DNA of 64,000 nucleotides from Mikania micrantha (lineage: Eukaryota; Streptophyta; Magnoliopsida; Asterales; Asteraceae): the NCBI GenBank assembly GCA_009363875.1, contig CM018683.1, positions 50,147,711 through 50,211,710 on the forward strand, in the 5' to 3' direction. The notes beneath the pieces are model-generated. The model was not told the origin of the DNA. It was given only the letters and a program-made list of their open reading frames with translations, and did not search any database. Shown one piece after another: positions 33,511-44,370 of the stretch (position 1 is its first letter; each line of letters begins with the position of its first letter). Position numbers and translations under genes: made by a program.

Positions 33511-34356
33511 GTCCCATCCTCCTCAACGCGCGAAACCCGTTGCTTGCCTATTCTAACATGTTGTGATGCGGAAATCAACTTCAGATGATGAATTTGTGAG
33601 CGTGGTTTAGGTCTTAACCGGTTGTGTGTGTGTGTATCAAAACAAAGAAAGAAACCCTATTTTCATGAAAGTTTCAAGCTACATACCTTAAATTTCAGTG
33701 GCCAAAGCTTCCGATCTGTTGTACTCCCTTGTAGAGCTCGTTCCTAGCTACGCGTGGACACCAAGAACACCCGATTTCGTCTCCAAACGAGTGAGATCTT
33801 GAAGATTGAAGGTGATATTTTAGAGAGAGAGAGAGAGAGAGAGAGAACGGGAGAGTGAGCTAGAGAGAGAATAGAATGTGTAAAAATGAAAGAAATGTGT
33901 TCTTTCAACGTTTATATACCCCGAGGGTATTCGGGTTCGTTTCGGTTGCACGGTTCGCGTCTTCGTCGCGTTTCCGGATCGTAACGCGTATAATTACGTA
34001 ATCTAAATAAAAGATTATATTTTATGTGTTTGGAAAGTGGCTATTTATAGTAATGACATTAAATGATATTTTCCTAATTTATTCATCGAAACTCATAAAT
34101 ATTACGCGTTTTATTATTTATTCGCGTGTTATGGTTTACGCGTCTAAATTTAAAATAGTTTTGCTTTAATTTATTTATGATGAGTTTCAAAATTGTAAAA
34201 CAGGAAATATTTTATTTCCTTATAATTATTATCGTTCGAGTCGTCTTTCGTTTCGTCAGAAACCGTCACTTACGCGCGTCTTCGTACAGAGCGCTAACTG
34301 TACGAACACGATCGTACGTTTCACTTTCTGATTTTGTTGTCTAATTTACAATCATC

Positions 34357-35105
34357 GTTTCAGATCATTAAACTGTCAGATCTATTCGTACAGATCGTCA
34401 CCTATACGAACAGTCCGTCGGTTTAACGTTCCGTAACAACAACTGTTATTGTATTGTTTTGATTAGCCTCGCATACGTTCTATCCTAATAGATCCTAACA
34501 AATAAACCCATGATGGTTCAGTGTTGCCAGATAATTATCTGACTCAAGAACCATTGTTCTGTACTTAGTTTCTGCTAAATGTTTATGACTCTGTTGTTTG
34601 ATAATGTGAAATGACTTTGACTATCAATATGAACATGAAATAGAATGGAATGTGTATAGTTGGTGTCTGTTTACTGTTCGTGCTACTGTTGCGATCACTG
34701 TTCCGGCACCGGTTTCGGCACTCTTGTTACACATTCAGAACGTTAAACCTCCAGATTTATTCGTACAGATCGTCACCTATACGAATAATCCGTTGATTTA
34801 GCATTCACGTAACGACATCCGTGTTGTTTTGTTCTATAAAGCCTCACATACGTTTATACATAATATATCCTAACAAATAATCCCATGATGTAACTGTGTT
34901 GCCAGATAATTATCTGACTAATAACCATAGTTATGAACTTTGTTTCCTGAAATAGTTCTGAGTTTGCTATATGATAACATCAAATGATAATGATAGTTGA
35001 TATGAATATGAAATGCACTGAAATGTATATAGTTCGTACATGCTTACTGTTCATGTTACTGTTTAAGATCACTGTTCTGGTGACGGTTCTGGCACTGATG
35101 TTAGA
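34357..35105 (-). repeat. 375-bp tandem duplication at the minus-strand start of the insert
   Basis: About 34357-34731 and 34732-35105 are two diverged copies. Both contain CAGATCGTCACCTATACGAA, a TGTTGCCAGATAATTATCTG stretch with the palindrome CAGATAATTATCTG, and a GATCACTGTTC end. On the minus strand they begin TGTAACAAGAGTGCC (copy ending 34731) and TCTAACATCAGTGCC (copy ending 35105). Unit A lacks this segment. Confidence 0.75.
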
Positions 35106-36607
35106 GCTGCTCCATCTCAAACAGAAGGAGATGCGGAAATGGCTCAAGAATCTACTCCATTCCTAACTAACTTGGATAGGGAATGGGATGAGTTCTTGAG
35201 CACTTACTTTCACAACTCCAGCTCTCCCTCATCTTCCTCCTCTTTTGACGCTGCAGGGGCATCCTTGAAGAAAGAAAAAAAATATCTCCATAGAGCCCAA
35301 ATCCCCTGATGAGATCCAAACGTCTCCTTCTGAGACTAGGTCCCCTTCTAGGACCATAGCCAAGGTTACCATGGAGGACCTTACTCAAGCCACAACTTCT
35401 ACTTCCATGGAACCTAGGTCCCCTCTTGGGACAACTGCTGAGGAACTTAGGTCCTCTCTTAGGACAACTGCTGAGGAACCTAAGTCCCCTCTTAGGAAAA
35501 TAGCTGATGAACACATGTCTCCTCTTGATACAACAGCTGATGAATCCATGTCTTCTCCTAAGACAATGGCTGCTGATGAAGACCTCTCCTTAAATCCTGA
35601 GCTCCCTGAGAGCACCACTAAGGAACCGTCCAATGTGATTGGTCAACTAGAGGAGGCAGTGAATGCTAAGGTTAACTCCGAAGCTGCAGCTGCTTCCGAA
35701 GGCCCTGTCATAGTTGAGGTATCCTTCTCATATGAACTTTTGGCCGATGAACCAGCTGGTGAGGCCACAGGATCTATCTCCTCTAGGTTAAATACAATGG
35801 ATAAAGGTAAAAGGAAACTGACCCTAGAGGAGGAAGCTGCACAGGAGGAGATTAGGCTAGTCATGAAGAAGGGCCGACCAGATACTTCCCTGGATGGAGA
35901 GATTCTAAGACTCTATGGTCTCCTCCAGGAGAAGGGGTTTGATGCTGATGAGGTACTACTCTGGTCGGTACCTGAAATGGCTACTGAGCTAGCTTGAGCA
36001 GGCTGCTGCTGCATCCAAAGTTGCGGCTTCTTCCAAAAAGAAACAAAAGGAAGATGCCTACCAAGAGAAGATGAAGCGGTTCCTTTTGATCTACAACTTC
36101 TCAAAGAGGTAGCTTGCTCGTATGAAGAAATCCACCATGGATCTACACATAAGAGACATCAAAAGCAAGATCGTCAGGGTAGAGTTATCTTTAGTGGAGC
36201 AGATCTAGGCACAACATGAGGCTCTAAACTTAGGCCTCCAGGGAAGAATAATCATTGAGAAACCTCTCTCTGATGCAGCATTCAGAGAGAATTTGGAAGC
36301 AATGTGTGATGCCTCAACAAGAGGATTCTTTCCAAAGCAGGATACTCCCTCTCCTCCATACAGTCCTTTGTATGATAACATGCACATATCCTCAGTGATC
36401 AAAATCAAAAGACGTCACACAAAGCAACAAACCACTGATCCTGAGAAACAATCAACGATGGAAGATAGGAGAGAAGAAGCTGCAGTGGCTTCCACTGAGG
36501 AAGCGGTGGCTTCTCATGAAGCAGAAGTCATTCCTGAAGCCACTGAAACTGAGGACGATGGAAGAGAGCAGGAGGAACATGATGAAGAGAGTACACCCTC
36601 AGGTTAA
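35106..36607 (+). pseudogene. SIRE post-pol ORF, second half, broken
   Basis: Continues the frame interrupted at 26330 (reading AAPSQTEGDAEM across the GCTGC duplication) and stops near 35310; other frames carry on. 35410-35580 encodes about five imperfect 11-residue repeats of the form SPLRTTAEEPK, rich in Thr, Glu and Pro. 36000-36300 encodes a Lys/Glu-rich helix broken by stops, and 36293-36607 ends in a strongly acidic stretch (EATETEDDGREQEEHDEE). Low complexity and coiled-coil character fit the C-terminal part of SIRE extra ORFs. The function is unknown. Confidence 0.6.
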
Positions 36608-36652
36608 ATAGTTCCTTATAGAAGGCATGGACTTTTCAAAAGAAGAAATACC

Positions 36653-36937
36653 ATGGCCAGAAGAAAAAGGCATGAGGAAATGCCCAAAAGTGTGTACTTT
36701 CCTGTTGTTGAATGGAGCTACTCATCCCTGGATAAGAGATTTATTTTAAAATATTGTAATGGGAATATTATGAAACTCCAGGAGTATCAGATTTGTGCTC
36801 TTCCTGCTCCATACATCTTTGATCTGGGAAACCTGTCTCTACTCAATCTAGATGACAATCTAGCAGGAAGACTCGCTCTAAGACTTGTCCAGAGAATAGC
36901 TGAAAAGTTGAGAAATGAAGGATATAAGTTTTGGTAG
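36653..36937 (+). CDS. short ORF between the SIRE post-pol ORF and the purine tract (94 aa)
   Basis: A 94-residue ORF with a basic start (MARRKRHEE) and a middle WSYSSLDKRFILKYCNG, ending 19 bp before the 3' LTR. I do not recognise it as an independent gene. It probably is the C-terminal end of the post-pol protein separated by a stop at about 36605, since such proteins are long and the frame is codon-like. It shows no transmembrane segment. Confidence 0.4.
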   Translation: MARRKRHEEMPKSVYFPVVEWSYSSLDKRFILKYCNGNIMKLQEYQICALPAPYIFDLGNLSLLNLDDNLAGRLALRLVQRIAEKLRNEGYKFW

Positions 36938-36946
36938 CATCAGCCT

Positions 36947-36955
36947 GGGGGGAGA
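36947..36955 (+). other. polypurine tract of the SIRE element
   Basis: GGGGGGAGA lies one base before the 3' LTR start. G-rich tracts of this kind are usual in SIRE elements. Confidence 0.8.
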
Positions 36956-36956
36956 C

Positions 36957-37588
36957 TTTAAGGACCATTAAGTCTTAGAAGGTCAAATCGATCAGTGGTT
37001 CCGATCGATCAGTGGTTCCCAAGACAAAGACTTCCGAAGACTTTCTTTGACAAAGATTATGGATACTTATAAAAATAATCAGAGCTGCTTTCTCTCTTTC
37101 AGATCAACAAAGAAGACATTTCGATGTTAGTCAGCAGCAAAGAATATTTGTCAGAAATACAAAGATGCGAAGCATTTAACGCCATTTCTTGCTAAGATAT
37201 TTATTGTAAAAGTCAATGGAGTCTTTTATATTAATTGTAATTAATATGGCTTGGCCTGTCAAGACCATAATAGATACTAGATTTAGCATACATTTGTTTC
37301 TAGTGTTTTGTCCAGCCGTGTATCCCTACGAGGATACATATGTAGGTCTTAGTATATAATCCTTCACTTGTAACTTAGCAAGGCACGAGTTTGTGCTTGA
37401 GCTATTGAGTCTTGTTCACTTTGCAATTGAATGAAATATACTTTGACATTGAAAGTAACTTTATTTGTGTATTGTTTTTGTTCTGCAAGTGTGAGTGAGT
37501 CGAGTTGATAGAACTTTCCACATCTATCAAGCTCGGTAGAAGATCGCTTGTGAAAGTGTTGTGTTGAGATACACAACGTGATCCAACA
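36957..37588 (+). repeat. 3' LTR of the SIRE element (632 bp)
   Basis: Begins TTTAAGGACC where the 5' LTR has TGTAAGGACC, so the terminal TG is mutated. It ends GATCCAACA, followed by TTAGT. It lacks about 150 bp present in the 5' LTR and has a local duplication of ATCGATCAGTGGTTCC near 36990-37020. Confidence 0.88.
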
Positions 37589-37649
37589 TTAGTTTTCTTG
37601 GTTTTCTCCAAAATGAAGGATTTCTTAGGAACCCTCTTATATATATATA

Positions 37650-38064
37650 GGGCAAAAATCAAACAAAAGTTTATTTTGCCTAAGAAGGCTAAAAAGGAAT
37701 TTTTAAAACTTTTACAACCGACCCAAACGAAGTCCGATTGAACTCATTTCAATGGTATTGGAACCATTTCATCGAACCCTACAATACTTGCTTTTTGGTA
37801 TTAGCTTTAACAACTAGTTTAGATTTTAGATATTAGGGCATGGTTTTTTAGCTTTTAGGTTTTATCTTTATGTTAAAGGTTTATTTTTATAATTTTGGTT
37901 TTATTATTAGGGTTTATTGTTTATAATTTAAGTTTTAGGTTTTAGGGAATTACAAGTCAGTTCCAATGATGTAAAAATGAATTCAATTGGAATTTATTTG
38001 GGTCGGTTTTCGAGTTTTTTTTAGCTTTTTTAGGCAAAAAAGACTGATTATGATAACATTTCCC
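37650..38064. mobile_element. foldback MITE at a (TA)n site, GGG ends
   Basis: The two halves are imperfect inverted copies: TTTTGCCTAAGAAGGCTAAA on the left against the complement of TTTTTTAGGCAAAA on the right, with ACCGACCCAAA in both. It begins GGGCAAAAATC after TATATATATA and ends with CCCTACATATAT. No coding capacity. Confidence 0.65.
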
Positions 38065-38130
38065 TACATATATGAACACCAAATCCCATTTAAATAAAAT
38101 ATGAATAGCATTATATATATATATATATAT

Positions 38131-38506
38131 GATTGGGATCATATAATAACCCACCTTAATTGATGTAATCCATTAACCCTAGTAAAATCCACCCAAATCT
38201 TTGGAAAAAAAATTCATGGACTTTATTATACATAAATAGGGGTGTTTTTTTTTTTTTGCTAATTTATCACCGTTTAGTATCTTACGTCAGTATAAGTGCC
38301 GTAAAATAAATATAATTTGCAGTGTAACGCAAACTTACACTTGTTTTAATTTCTAAACGCTTGTTAATTAGCAAAAACACAAAAAAGAAACCCCCTATTT
38401 ATGTATAAAAAAGACCATAAATAAAAAAATTAAAAGATTTGGGTGAATTTTGATAGGGTTGGTAGGTTACCTCAATTAAGGTGGTTTAACAATCGATCCT
38501 TACCCT
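38131..38506. mobile_element. foldback MITE related to the one at 62255
   Basis: Long inverted arms start about GGGATCATATAATAACCCACC on the left, with the complement ending GGATCGATTGTTAAACCACC on the right. The inner part shares TTATACATAAATAGGGG and GCTAATT.ATCACCGTTTAG with the element at 62255-62691, so they are one family. It is preceded by (TA)n at 38112-38130. Confidence 0.65.
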
Positions 38507-38674
38507 AGGGTGAGGTTAATTTTGTAAAAAGTGTAAAAAGCAAAATGGTATTATAAATAAAAAAGTGCTATTATAATATTTAACAATTCATTGTTAATAA
38601 TAGAATTTTTTATTTATAATAACACGTTCTTTTTACACTGTTTACAAAATTACCGATTTGTATTTGATCCTAAC

Positions 38675-38676
<2 letters not shown>

Positions 38677-38724
<48 letters not shown>
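38677..38724. repeat. (TA)n microsatellite
   Basis: About 22 TA units followed by short CA, TA and GA runs to 38749. The ORF across it is an artefact of the repeat. It lies just outside the large foldback element. Confidence 0.9.
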
Positions 38725-38734
<10 letters not shown>

Positions 38735-39612
38735 TATATAGAGAGAGAGATGTGTTCAAATAAAAACCTATAAATAGAGCAATAACTAATTAATTTAAAT
38801 CTATTGGTTAATTTAAAAGTATACTGCATGGGATTATGTCATGTGTCCCCAATCATTTTTTATTATACAAGGGTATTTTAGTCATTTAAACCAATAAAAA
38901 ACCTATATTTAATATGGTGATTACATGTGTCAACCTCTAATATAATTTAATAAAGCAATTATTTATTTAAATTTACCCCCTCTTTTTTTATACATCCGTA
39001 ACTTTTCTATAGTATAATATTTTTATAAAAAATGGCACCATTTTACTCGTTTTATTTTTCTCTTTAATTCCATTATATTTTGACTAGGTTTTTTAATTTT
39101 TTTCAGTTGTTCATATTTACATCAATGTAATAAGTATAAACATAACACATTTTTTGTAACGAATTGTAACGGTTTTTAGTTTACATTGTTGTAAATTAAA
39201 TATGGGTTACGTTTAGGGTGTAAACGAGCCGAGCCGGTTCCGAGCTCATTAAGGCTTGAGATCGGTTCGTTAAGACAAAATAAATGGTATAAAGTGAGTC
39301 TGACGCTTTTATTACATCACTGTAGTTAAATAATTGATACAATATAATCCATATTTAACTTACAGTGATGTAAAAAAGGCTTTAGGATCACTTTATATTA
39401 TTTATTTAATTAAATTGATGTAGTTTACTGTTGTAAAAAAATCAAAATAATGTGTTATGTGTATTGTCATTACATTGATGTAAGTCATACATTTTTAGCT
39501 TAAAAACAACTAAAAGGTACGTTTCTAATAAGTTTAAAACTATTTTGTAATGAACTTTGGTTTACATGACTGTAAATTAAATACGTATTACATTGCATTA
39601 AATTATCAATTA

Positions 39613-40971
39613 TTATCCTTTATGTATATATTAAATTTCAAATTTCATCCTTAAACTTTAATAATTATGCTAGACATCCTTTATCTTAATATTTTGTAAC
39701 AATTAGGTCCTTTCTCACTAATTAAAGTTAACTTTTCTATTAAATTTTTTAAAATGACAATTTTACCCTTATGACTAAAGGATAAAAAATGAAACTATAT
39801 ATAAAGTCAACGGAAGTTTTTTGTACTTTTTCAATTTTAAATTATTAGTATTTTATTTTTTCCTTTTAGATTTATTCTATTTAATATTCGAATAAATTAT
39901 TTAAATTAGTAATTAGTTTATTTATTTTATAATTAAAATTTTATTTTTATGTTTTTGTTAATAGTTTTTTTTTGTTTAGTTTATTTATTATTTTTTTTCT
40001 ATTTACCATTATACGTCTAGCAAATTAATTTATCAATTTATTATAAAATTTATGCCAACAATTTATTAACAATAACCAATAAAAAATATAAAGTTATTTT
40101 GTTTCATTTCAATTGTTAACTAGTTGACTATAGATTAGGGGTGTTCATAATCTGGTGTTTACATTTTTTAGGTAACACAAAACCAAACTATTAACAATGT
40201 TTTTTGAATAATTAAAATCGAAATCGAAAGATTAAAGATAAAAAATAAACCAAATCATTATCAACGGTTTGGTTTTAGTTTGGTTTTATGGTCTGGGCTT
40301 TAGCTTTTTAGCCCGTTAAAAATAAATACCGAAACAAACATTTTATTTTTATTAACGGTTTAGTTTAGATTTAAATCATTCAAAAAACTTTCTTTAACGG
40401 TTAGGTTTATGGTTTCACCTAAAACCGTAAAAACCGGTAAATGAACACCCCTAATCTTTAGTCAAGTAGTTAACATAAAAATGATACGAAATAATTTCCC
40501 ATTTTTTATTACTAACATGTAAAAAATTTTATAAATTTGACGTCTAAGGATAAAAAGAAAAAAAATAATAAACAAACTAAACAAGCAAAAAATTATATAT
40601 AAACAAAAATATAAAAAAAGTTTTTAATTACAATATAAATAAACGAATAAAATAATTAATACTTTATAAATTTATAAAATATATTATTAAATAGAATAAA
40701 TCTAAGAAAAAAACGAAAAAAGAAATAAAATAAAATAACAAAAAATTAAAAATTGGTAAAGTATAAAAATAGTCCTTTAACTTTATATATTATATCATAT
40801 TTCATCCTTTTGTCATAAGGGTAAAATTGTCATTTTAAAAAAATAACATAAAAGTTAACTTTGGTTAGTGGAAAAGAACCTAGTTGTTACAAAACACTAA
40901 GATAAAGGATGTCTGGCGTAATTATTAAAGTTTAAGGATGAAATTTGAGATTTGATATATATATAAAGGAC
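39613..40971. repeat. 1.36-kb imperfect palindrome inside the foldback element
   Basis: The left half, from ATTATCCTTTATG through TTGACTATAGATTAGGGGTG (40123-40142), is repeated inverted on the right, from CACCCCTAATCTTTAGTCAA (40446-40465) to ATATATAAAGGAC. The arms are about 650 bp with scattered differences, centred near 40300. It probably is a separate foldback transposon. Its sequence contains CCTTTAACTTT and GGTAAAATTGTCATT-type words and no ORF of note. Confidence 0.65.
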
Positions 40972-42052
40972 ATTTTATGTAATTTACTCATTATTTAATT
41001 ACAGTGATATAACAAAAAGAGTAAATTACATAAATCGTCCTTTAAATTCACTCAATTTACGATGTCATCCTTTATTAAAAATAGTTACATAAATTATTGT
41101 AACATCTAAAATGTTTAAAATTTATAAAACAAAGTTTAATTAATAATAATTTAATAGATAATATATGTGTGCGTGGATGAAGTTAAGCCACAAAAAAAAT
41201 AAAAAAAAATCCTAAAATATCTATGAGGCGGCAGAAAGAAAGAAAAGGGGGGGGTTGGTATCATTCGCAGAAAGAAAGAAAAAAAACAGAGAGAAGAAAG
41301 AAAGAAGAAAAAAAAAAGAAGAAGGAAGAAGAAAGGAGAAGAGGGAGAAATCCGAGCAACGATCTGTAACAACGAGCTTAGATCGTGAGTCTAGGTCGTG
41401 AACCAGTCGAGGTAATCATATTTTCTCATCCTTGAATCATTATAGACGGATGTAATGGGGGTTATGAACTAGGATTCAAGAAACGTGACATTTGGTTGAG
41501 TTGAGTAGTTATGTGATCCTAAACTTGTGAATAGTTGTTTTGGTATGTTTTAAACATTCCTTGTGGTATGGATCATGATGGTTGTAAAGGAACCCATGTT
41601 AGGGTTCATAAGAGTGAGATGAGAAAAATGACTCATTTGGGGTGATTGTTGTTGTCTAAATCTGAAAATATGTATAGAGATGAAATTGAGATATTATAGT
41701 TGTCTAAAACTCATATGATGAGATTAATATGAGTTTAACCTAAACGAGTCAAATGGGTTAATTTGATCAAATTAGTATAAAGATTATTCTAAAAATATTG
41801 AAACCTAAATGTTGGGTGAAAGGTGATCAATATGAGAAATCATACAAAATATGATAAATATGTTAAACAAATTCAAATGGGTCGGATGAGTATAGTATAT
41901 GTGAAATATATATATATTCATTCAAATGTTTATATAAACATTTCTAACAGAAGGTTGAACGAATATACAAATATATTGATCCGTATAGAGTTTAACAGGA
42001 AAACGAGATTTCAATCGAGAGGATAATCAAGCAGGATCATCTGCAAATAGAG

Positions 42053-42592
42053 GTAAGTAATCTAACCGGATTACTATATGAGAAATGATGTAAACATGAT
42101 TCGATGCAGAGTCGTGTGTTTATATGGTGGGTTAGAATTATGGTGGTTTTACTAATAATGAATAAACAAGATTAGTGTATACATATAGTAGAATACACGT
42201 GGAATATATATATATATATGGTGGATTCATAGTAGTTTATAAAATATATGGTGGTTAAATAGAGGATACACCTCTATTATGGTGGTGGAAATTTATTTTC
42301 CTTATGGTGGCAAAATAAAAAGTTTATACCTTCATTATAGTGGAAAAAGTAAGATTTATATCTTACTCATGGTGGTAGTAATCCTATTATATGGTGGTTA
42401 TGTAAGAGATGATTTCTCTTACTATATGGTGGATGGTGGATGGTGGACTCTGACTAATGTCAGTTTAAATAAAATGGTGGCAAGTATTAATTAACGCGGG
42501 TGGTGAAAACTATTATTTTGTACAAATATGGTCGCATTGATTACTTACTTAGCGTTTTGCTAATTTAAAAAAATGGTGGGTGATAATTGTAG
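42053..42592 (+). other. predicted intron or structured domain in the solo LTR
   Basis: AG|GTAAGTAATC has GT at 42053-42054. The acceptor TTGTAG ends at 42592 after a GCTAAT branch-like motif. GGTAAGTAATC (42052-42062) pairs with GATTACTTAC (42539-42548). These arms share no sequence with GGTGAGTTC and GAACTCACC of the other LTRs beyond the splice-like core, yet stand in the same places and pair equally well. Confidence 0.5.
42120..42500 (+). repeat. TGGTGG-punctuated hairpin array
   Basis: About 14 TGGTGG words separate short hairpins with unlike stems: AATAGAGG-ataca-CCTCTATT (42258-42278), GTAAGAT-ttat-ATCTTAC (42349-42366), GTAAGAGA-tgatt-TCTCTTAC (42402-42422), CTGAC-taat-GTCAG and GTGTAT...ATACAC. 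The stems are 5-8 bp with mostly 3-5-base loops. The block lies within the paired arms of the predicted intron. Confidence 0.7.
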
Positions 42593-43632
42593 GTAAAGCT
42601 CCAATGCAATAAGGAACGGAACGAGTCTCGGATCGGTTATCTAATGTTTCGCATGACCTGTGGGTAAATGTTTTTGGTAAATAGTTATAACGTGTCGGTG
42701 TTATCTATAGTGTGGTTGTCAAATAGTACTAGTTACTATAACATAAATTAGTATGGTGTTAATAGTTTGTTGTGTTGATTACTGGTTTTAAATGTGTTTA
42801 TTTTGTAAGGAAATCAACATTTTAGTACGGGTCATGCTGAAATTTTGAAAAATCTGGGACCATAATTTCCGCAATTGTTTTAAATAAAACTATTATAAAG
42901 TGGGTGTTACAATTATCCTTAAAATGATAATTTATAACGGATTTCATCCTTTTCATTGATGTAAAGGACGATTTATGTTATGTAATTAAAGGACGATTTA
43001 TGTAATATAAAGGATGAAATCCATTATAAATTTTCATTACAAGGATATTTTCTGAAACTATTTTTAATAAAGAATGACATCCATAAAATGAGTGAATATA
43101 AAGGACGATTTGTCTAATTTACTCTAACAAAAATGTTATGCTCACTTTATATCATTTATTTTGTATAAATGATCCAATCTCAAGCATTAATTAGCTCGGA
43201 ATCGGCTCGGCCCGTTTACACCTTAAATGAAAGTCATGTTTAATTTACAACAATGCAAACTAAAAACCATTACAACTCGTTACAAATATATATGTGTTAT
43301 GTTTATACTTGTTACATTGATGCAAATACGAACATCCGAAAAAATAAAAAAAAATTCTAATCAAAACTATAACGGAATTAAAGAGAAAAATAAGACGAGT
43401 AAAATTGTGCAATTTTTATAAAAAAAAATATTATAACATAAAAAAGTTATGAGTGTATAAAAAATAGGGGGTAAACTTTAAATAATAATTACTTTATTAA
43501 ATTATATTAGAGGTTGACACATGGCACCACCATATTAAATTTAGGTTTTTTATATGGTACAATGACTAAAATACCCTTCTGTAATAAAAAATGATTGAGA
43601 ACACATGCCATAATCCTATTCACTTTACTTTT

Positions 43633-43669
<37 letters not shown>

Positions 43670-43672
<3 letters not shown>

Positions 43673-43921
43673 TTGAATCATATGAAAAGCCAATCTGAGA
43701 GATAAAACCTTTAAACCCAATGTTAGCCATGGATTTAAAATATTGAAAATAAATATGTGATCCAAATTAAACCTGAATAAAAAATTGGGTTTTGAACAAA
43801 CAAATCATTTTTAGTGTAGGTTAATTTGTACCACATATTTATTTTCAAGATTACAAATCAATGACTCACATAATGTTTAATGGTTTCTTCTCTAAAATTG
43901 GGGTTTCATAGGATTCAATTC
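43670..43921. mobile_element. MITE in a (TA)n tract (252 bp)
   Basis: Terminal inverted repeats GAATTGAATCATATGAAA and the complement GAATTGAATCCTATGAAA, with partial pairing further in. (TA)n runs border both sides (about 43637-43669 and 43923-43949). No ORF. Confidence 0.75.
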
Positions 43922-43954
43922 CTATATATATATATATATATATATATACGAGGT

Positions 43955-44340
43955 TAATATCTCGTGTATTATACGAGTTGAATAAAAAAACATAATAAAT
44001 AGTAAATAATGAAAATCTAACTTCTAACATGAAATATCATTAAAATTTGGTATAATTTAATAATTTAAGTAATAATTATATTATTTCTTTAATGACTAAG
44101 TTTTTCAAATTTTGTTTCTTTAACATTTCAATTATAAGAAATTAAATATTTTATATTTTATAATAATTTGATTTAAAAAAACTATGTTTTCTAGTATTAA
44201 TATATTTTAGATGTATTATAAAAAAATTTAATTAAAAATGTAAAAAAAAATATTTTTATAATGAAATATATTTAATAGAAAGAGAGAGGAGGAAATAAAA
44301 GGTGACGTACTATAAGAACATGACATTTGTCCTTAAAACC
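43955..44340. repeat. dispersed AT-rich repeat, copy 1
   Basis: Matches 48300-48720 in order and orientation (ACACGAGTT/ATACGAGTT, ATAATAAATAGT.AA.AATGAAAAT, TTTGTTTCTTTAA, AGAAAGAGA). About 390 bp, diverged, with no coding capacity. The class is unknown. Confidence 0.55.
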
Positions 44341-44370
44341 TTTTATTTATTAAAATATATATATAGAGAA

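Larger units (their letters stand above)
30076..34356 (-). repeat. LTR-like unit B (about 4.3 kb)
   Basis: Starts TGTCACACCCC at 30076 directly after unit A and matches it from end to end. It has the same order of landmarks: GGTATGC hairpin near 30595, 45-bp tandem repeats at about 31258-31370 (GTCAAAATGTTTGGTTTGAT core, 2.5 copies), the CTCAGCCCCGCGTTT stretch near 31573, CAG|GTGAGTTCAT at 31614-31626, the GGTTCG block at 32822-33510 and an (AG)n tract at 33822-33845. Its right limit is where the 375-bp duplication begins and is approximate. Confidence 0.7.
26331..35105 (-). mobile_element. nested insertion of two minus-strand gypsy-type LTR-like units, TSD GCTGC
   Basis: GCTGC flanks the insert at 26326-26330 and 35106-35110. 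Removing the insert and one GCTGC makes the SIRE reading frame run on, so the edges are firm. Read on the minus strand, the right edge starts TCTAACATCA (TGTAACA in the second copy of its subterminal repeat) and the left edge ends GGGTGTGACA, like the other LTRs here. It contains two diverged head-to-tail units (26331-30075 and 30076 to about 34356) and a 375-bp duplication at its minus-strand start. No gag or pol was found, so it is a solo or rearranged LTR structure. Two successive insertions are less likely because there is a single duplication. Confidence 0.75.
16971..37588 (+). mobile_element. Ty1/copia SIRE-type retrotransposon with post-pol ORF, interrupted by an 8.8-kb insertion
   Basis: LTRs at 16971-17750 and 36957-37588 enclose a tRNA-Met primer site, gag, pol in copia order and a long post-pol coding region. 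TTAGT occurs directly outside both ends (16966-16970 and 37589-37593), a perfect 5-bp target duplication. Removing the 26331-35105 insertion leaves about 11.8 kb, in the size range of SIRE/Sirevirus elements. The LTRs differ in length (780 and 632 bp), and gag and pol carry many stops and shifts, so it is an old insertion. The domain order, the two-knuckle Gag, the long extra ORF and a G-rich purine tract fit the SIRE lineage. Confidence 0.9.
41098..42911 (+). repeat. solo LTR, TSD ATTAT (1814 bp)
   Basis: Starts TGTAACATCT and ends GGGTGTTACA. ATTAT flanks it on both sides (41093-41097 and 42912-42916), so the internal region was lost by LTR recombination. It carries an A/G-rich tract at 41190-41350 and the predicted intron with TGGTGG-separated hairpins. 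The strand is given by analogy with the other LTRs. Confidence 0.9.
38811..43641. mobile_element. large foldback element containing further insertions
   Basis: Left arm 38811 to about 39300 and right arm about 43130-43641 are inverted copies. Shared landmarks are GGTGTAAACG.GCCGAGCC, TAACATAACACA-type words and GGTTGACACATGG-type words. The left arm resumes at about 40996-41097 after a 1.7-kb interruption and is then split from the right arm by the solo LTR at 41098. Without those insertions the element would be about 1.3 kb. No gene is visible. Confidence 0.6.

Noticed and set aside
26331..34356. A satellite array with a unit of about 4 kb
   Set aside because: Only two diverged units are present under one target duplication, with LTR-like ends, so an LTR-derived insert fits better.
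38591..38773. ORF with alternating Ile and Tyr
   Set aside because: Translation of the (TA)n microsatellite.
41151..41372. Phe/Leu-rich ORF on the minus strand
   Set aside because: It is the complement of an A/G-rich tract inside the solo LTR, so it is a low-complexity shadow.
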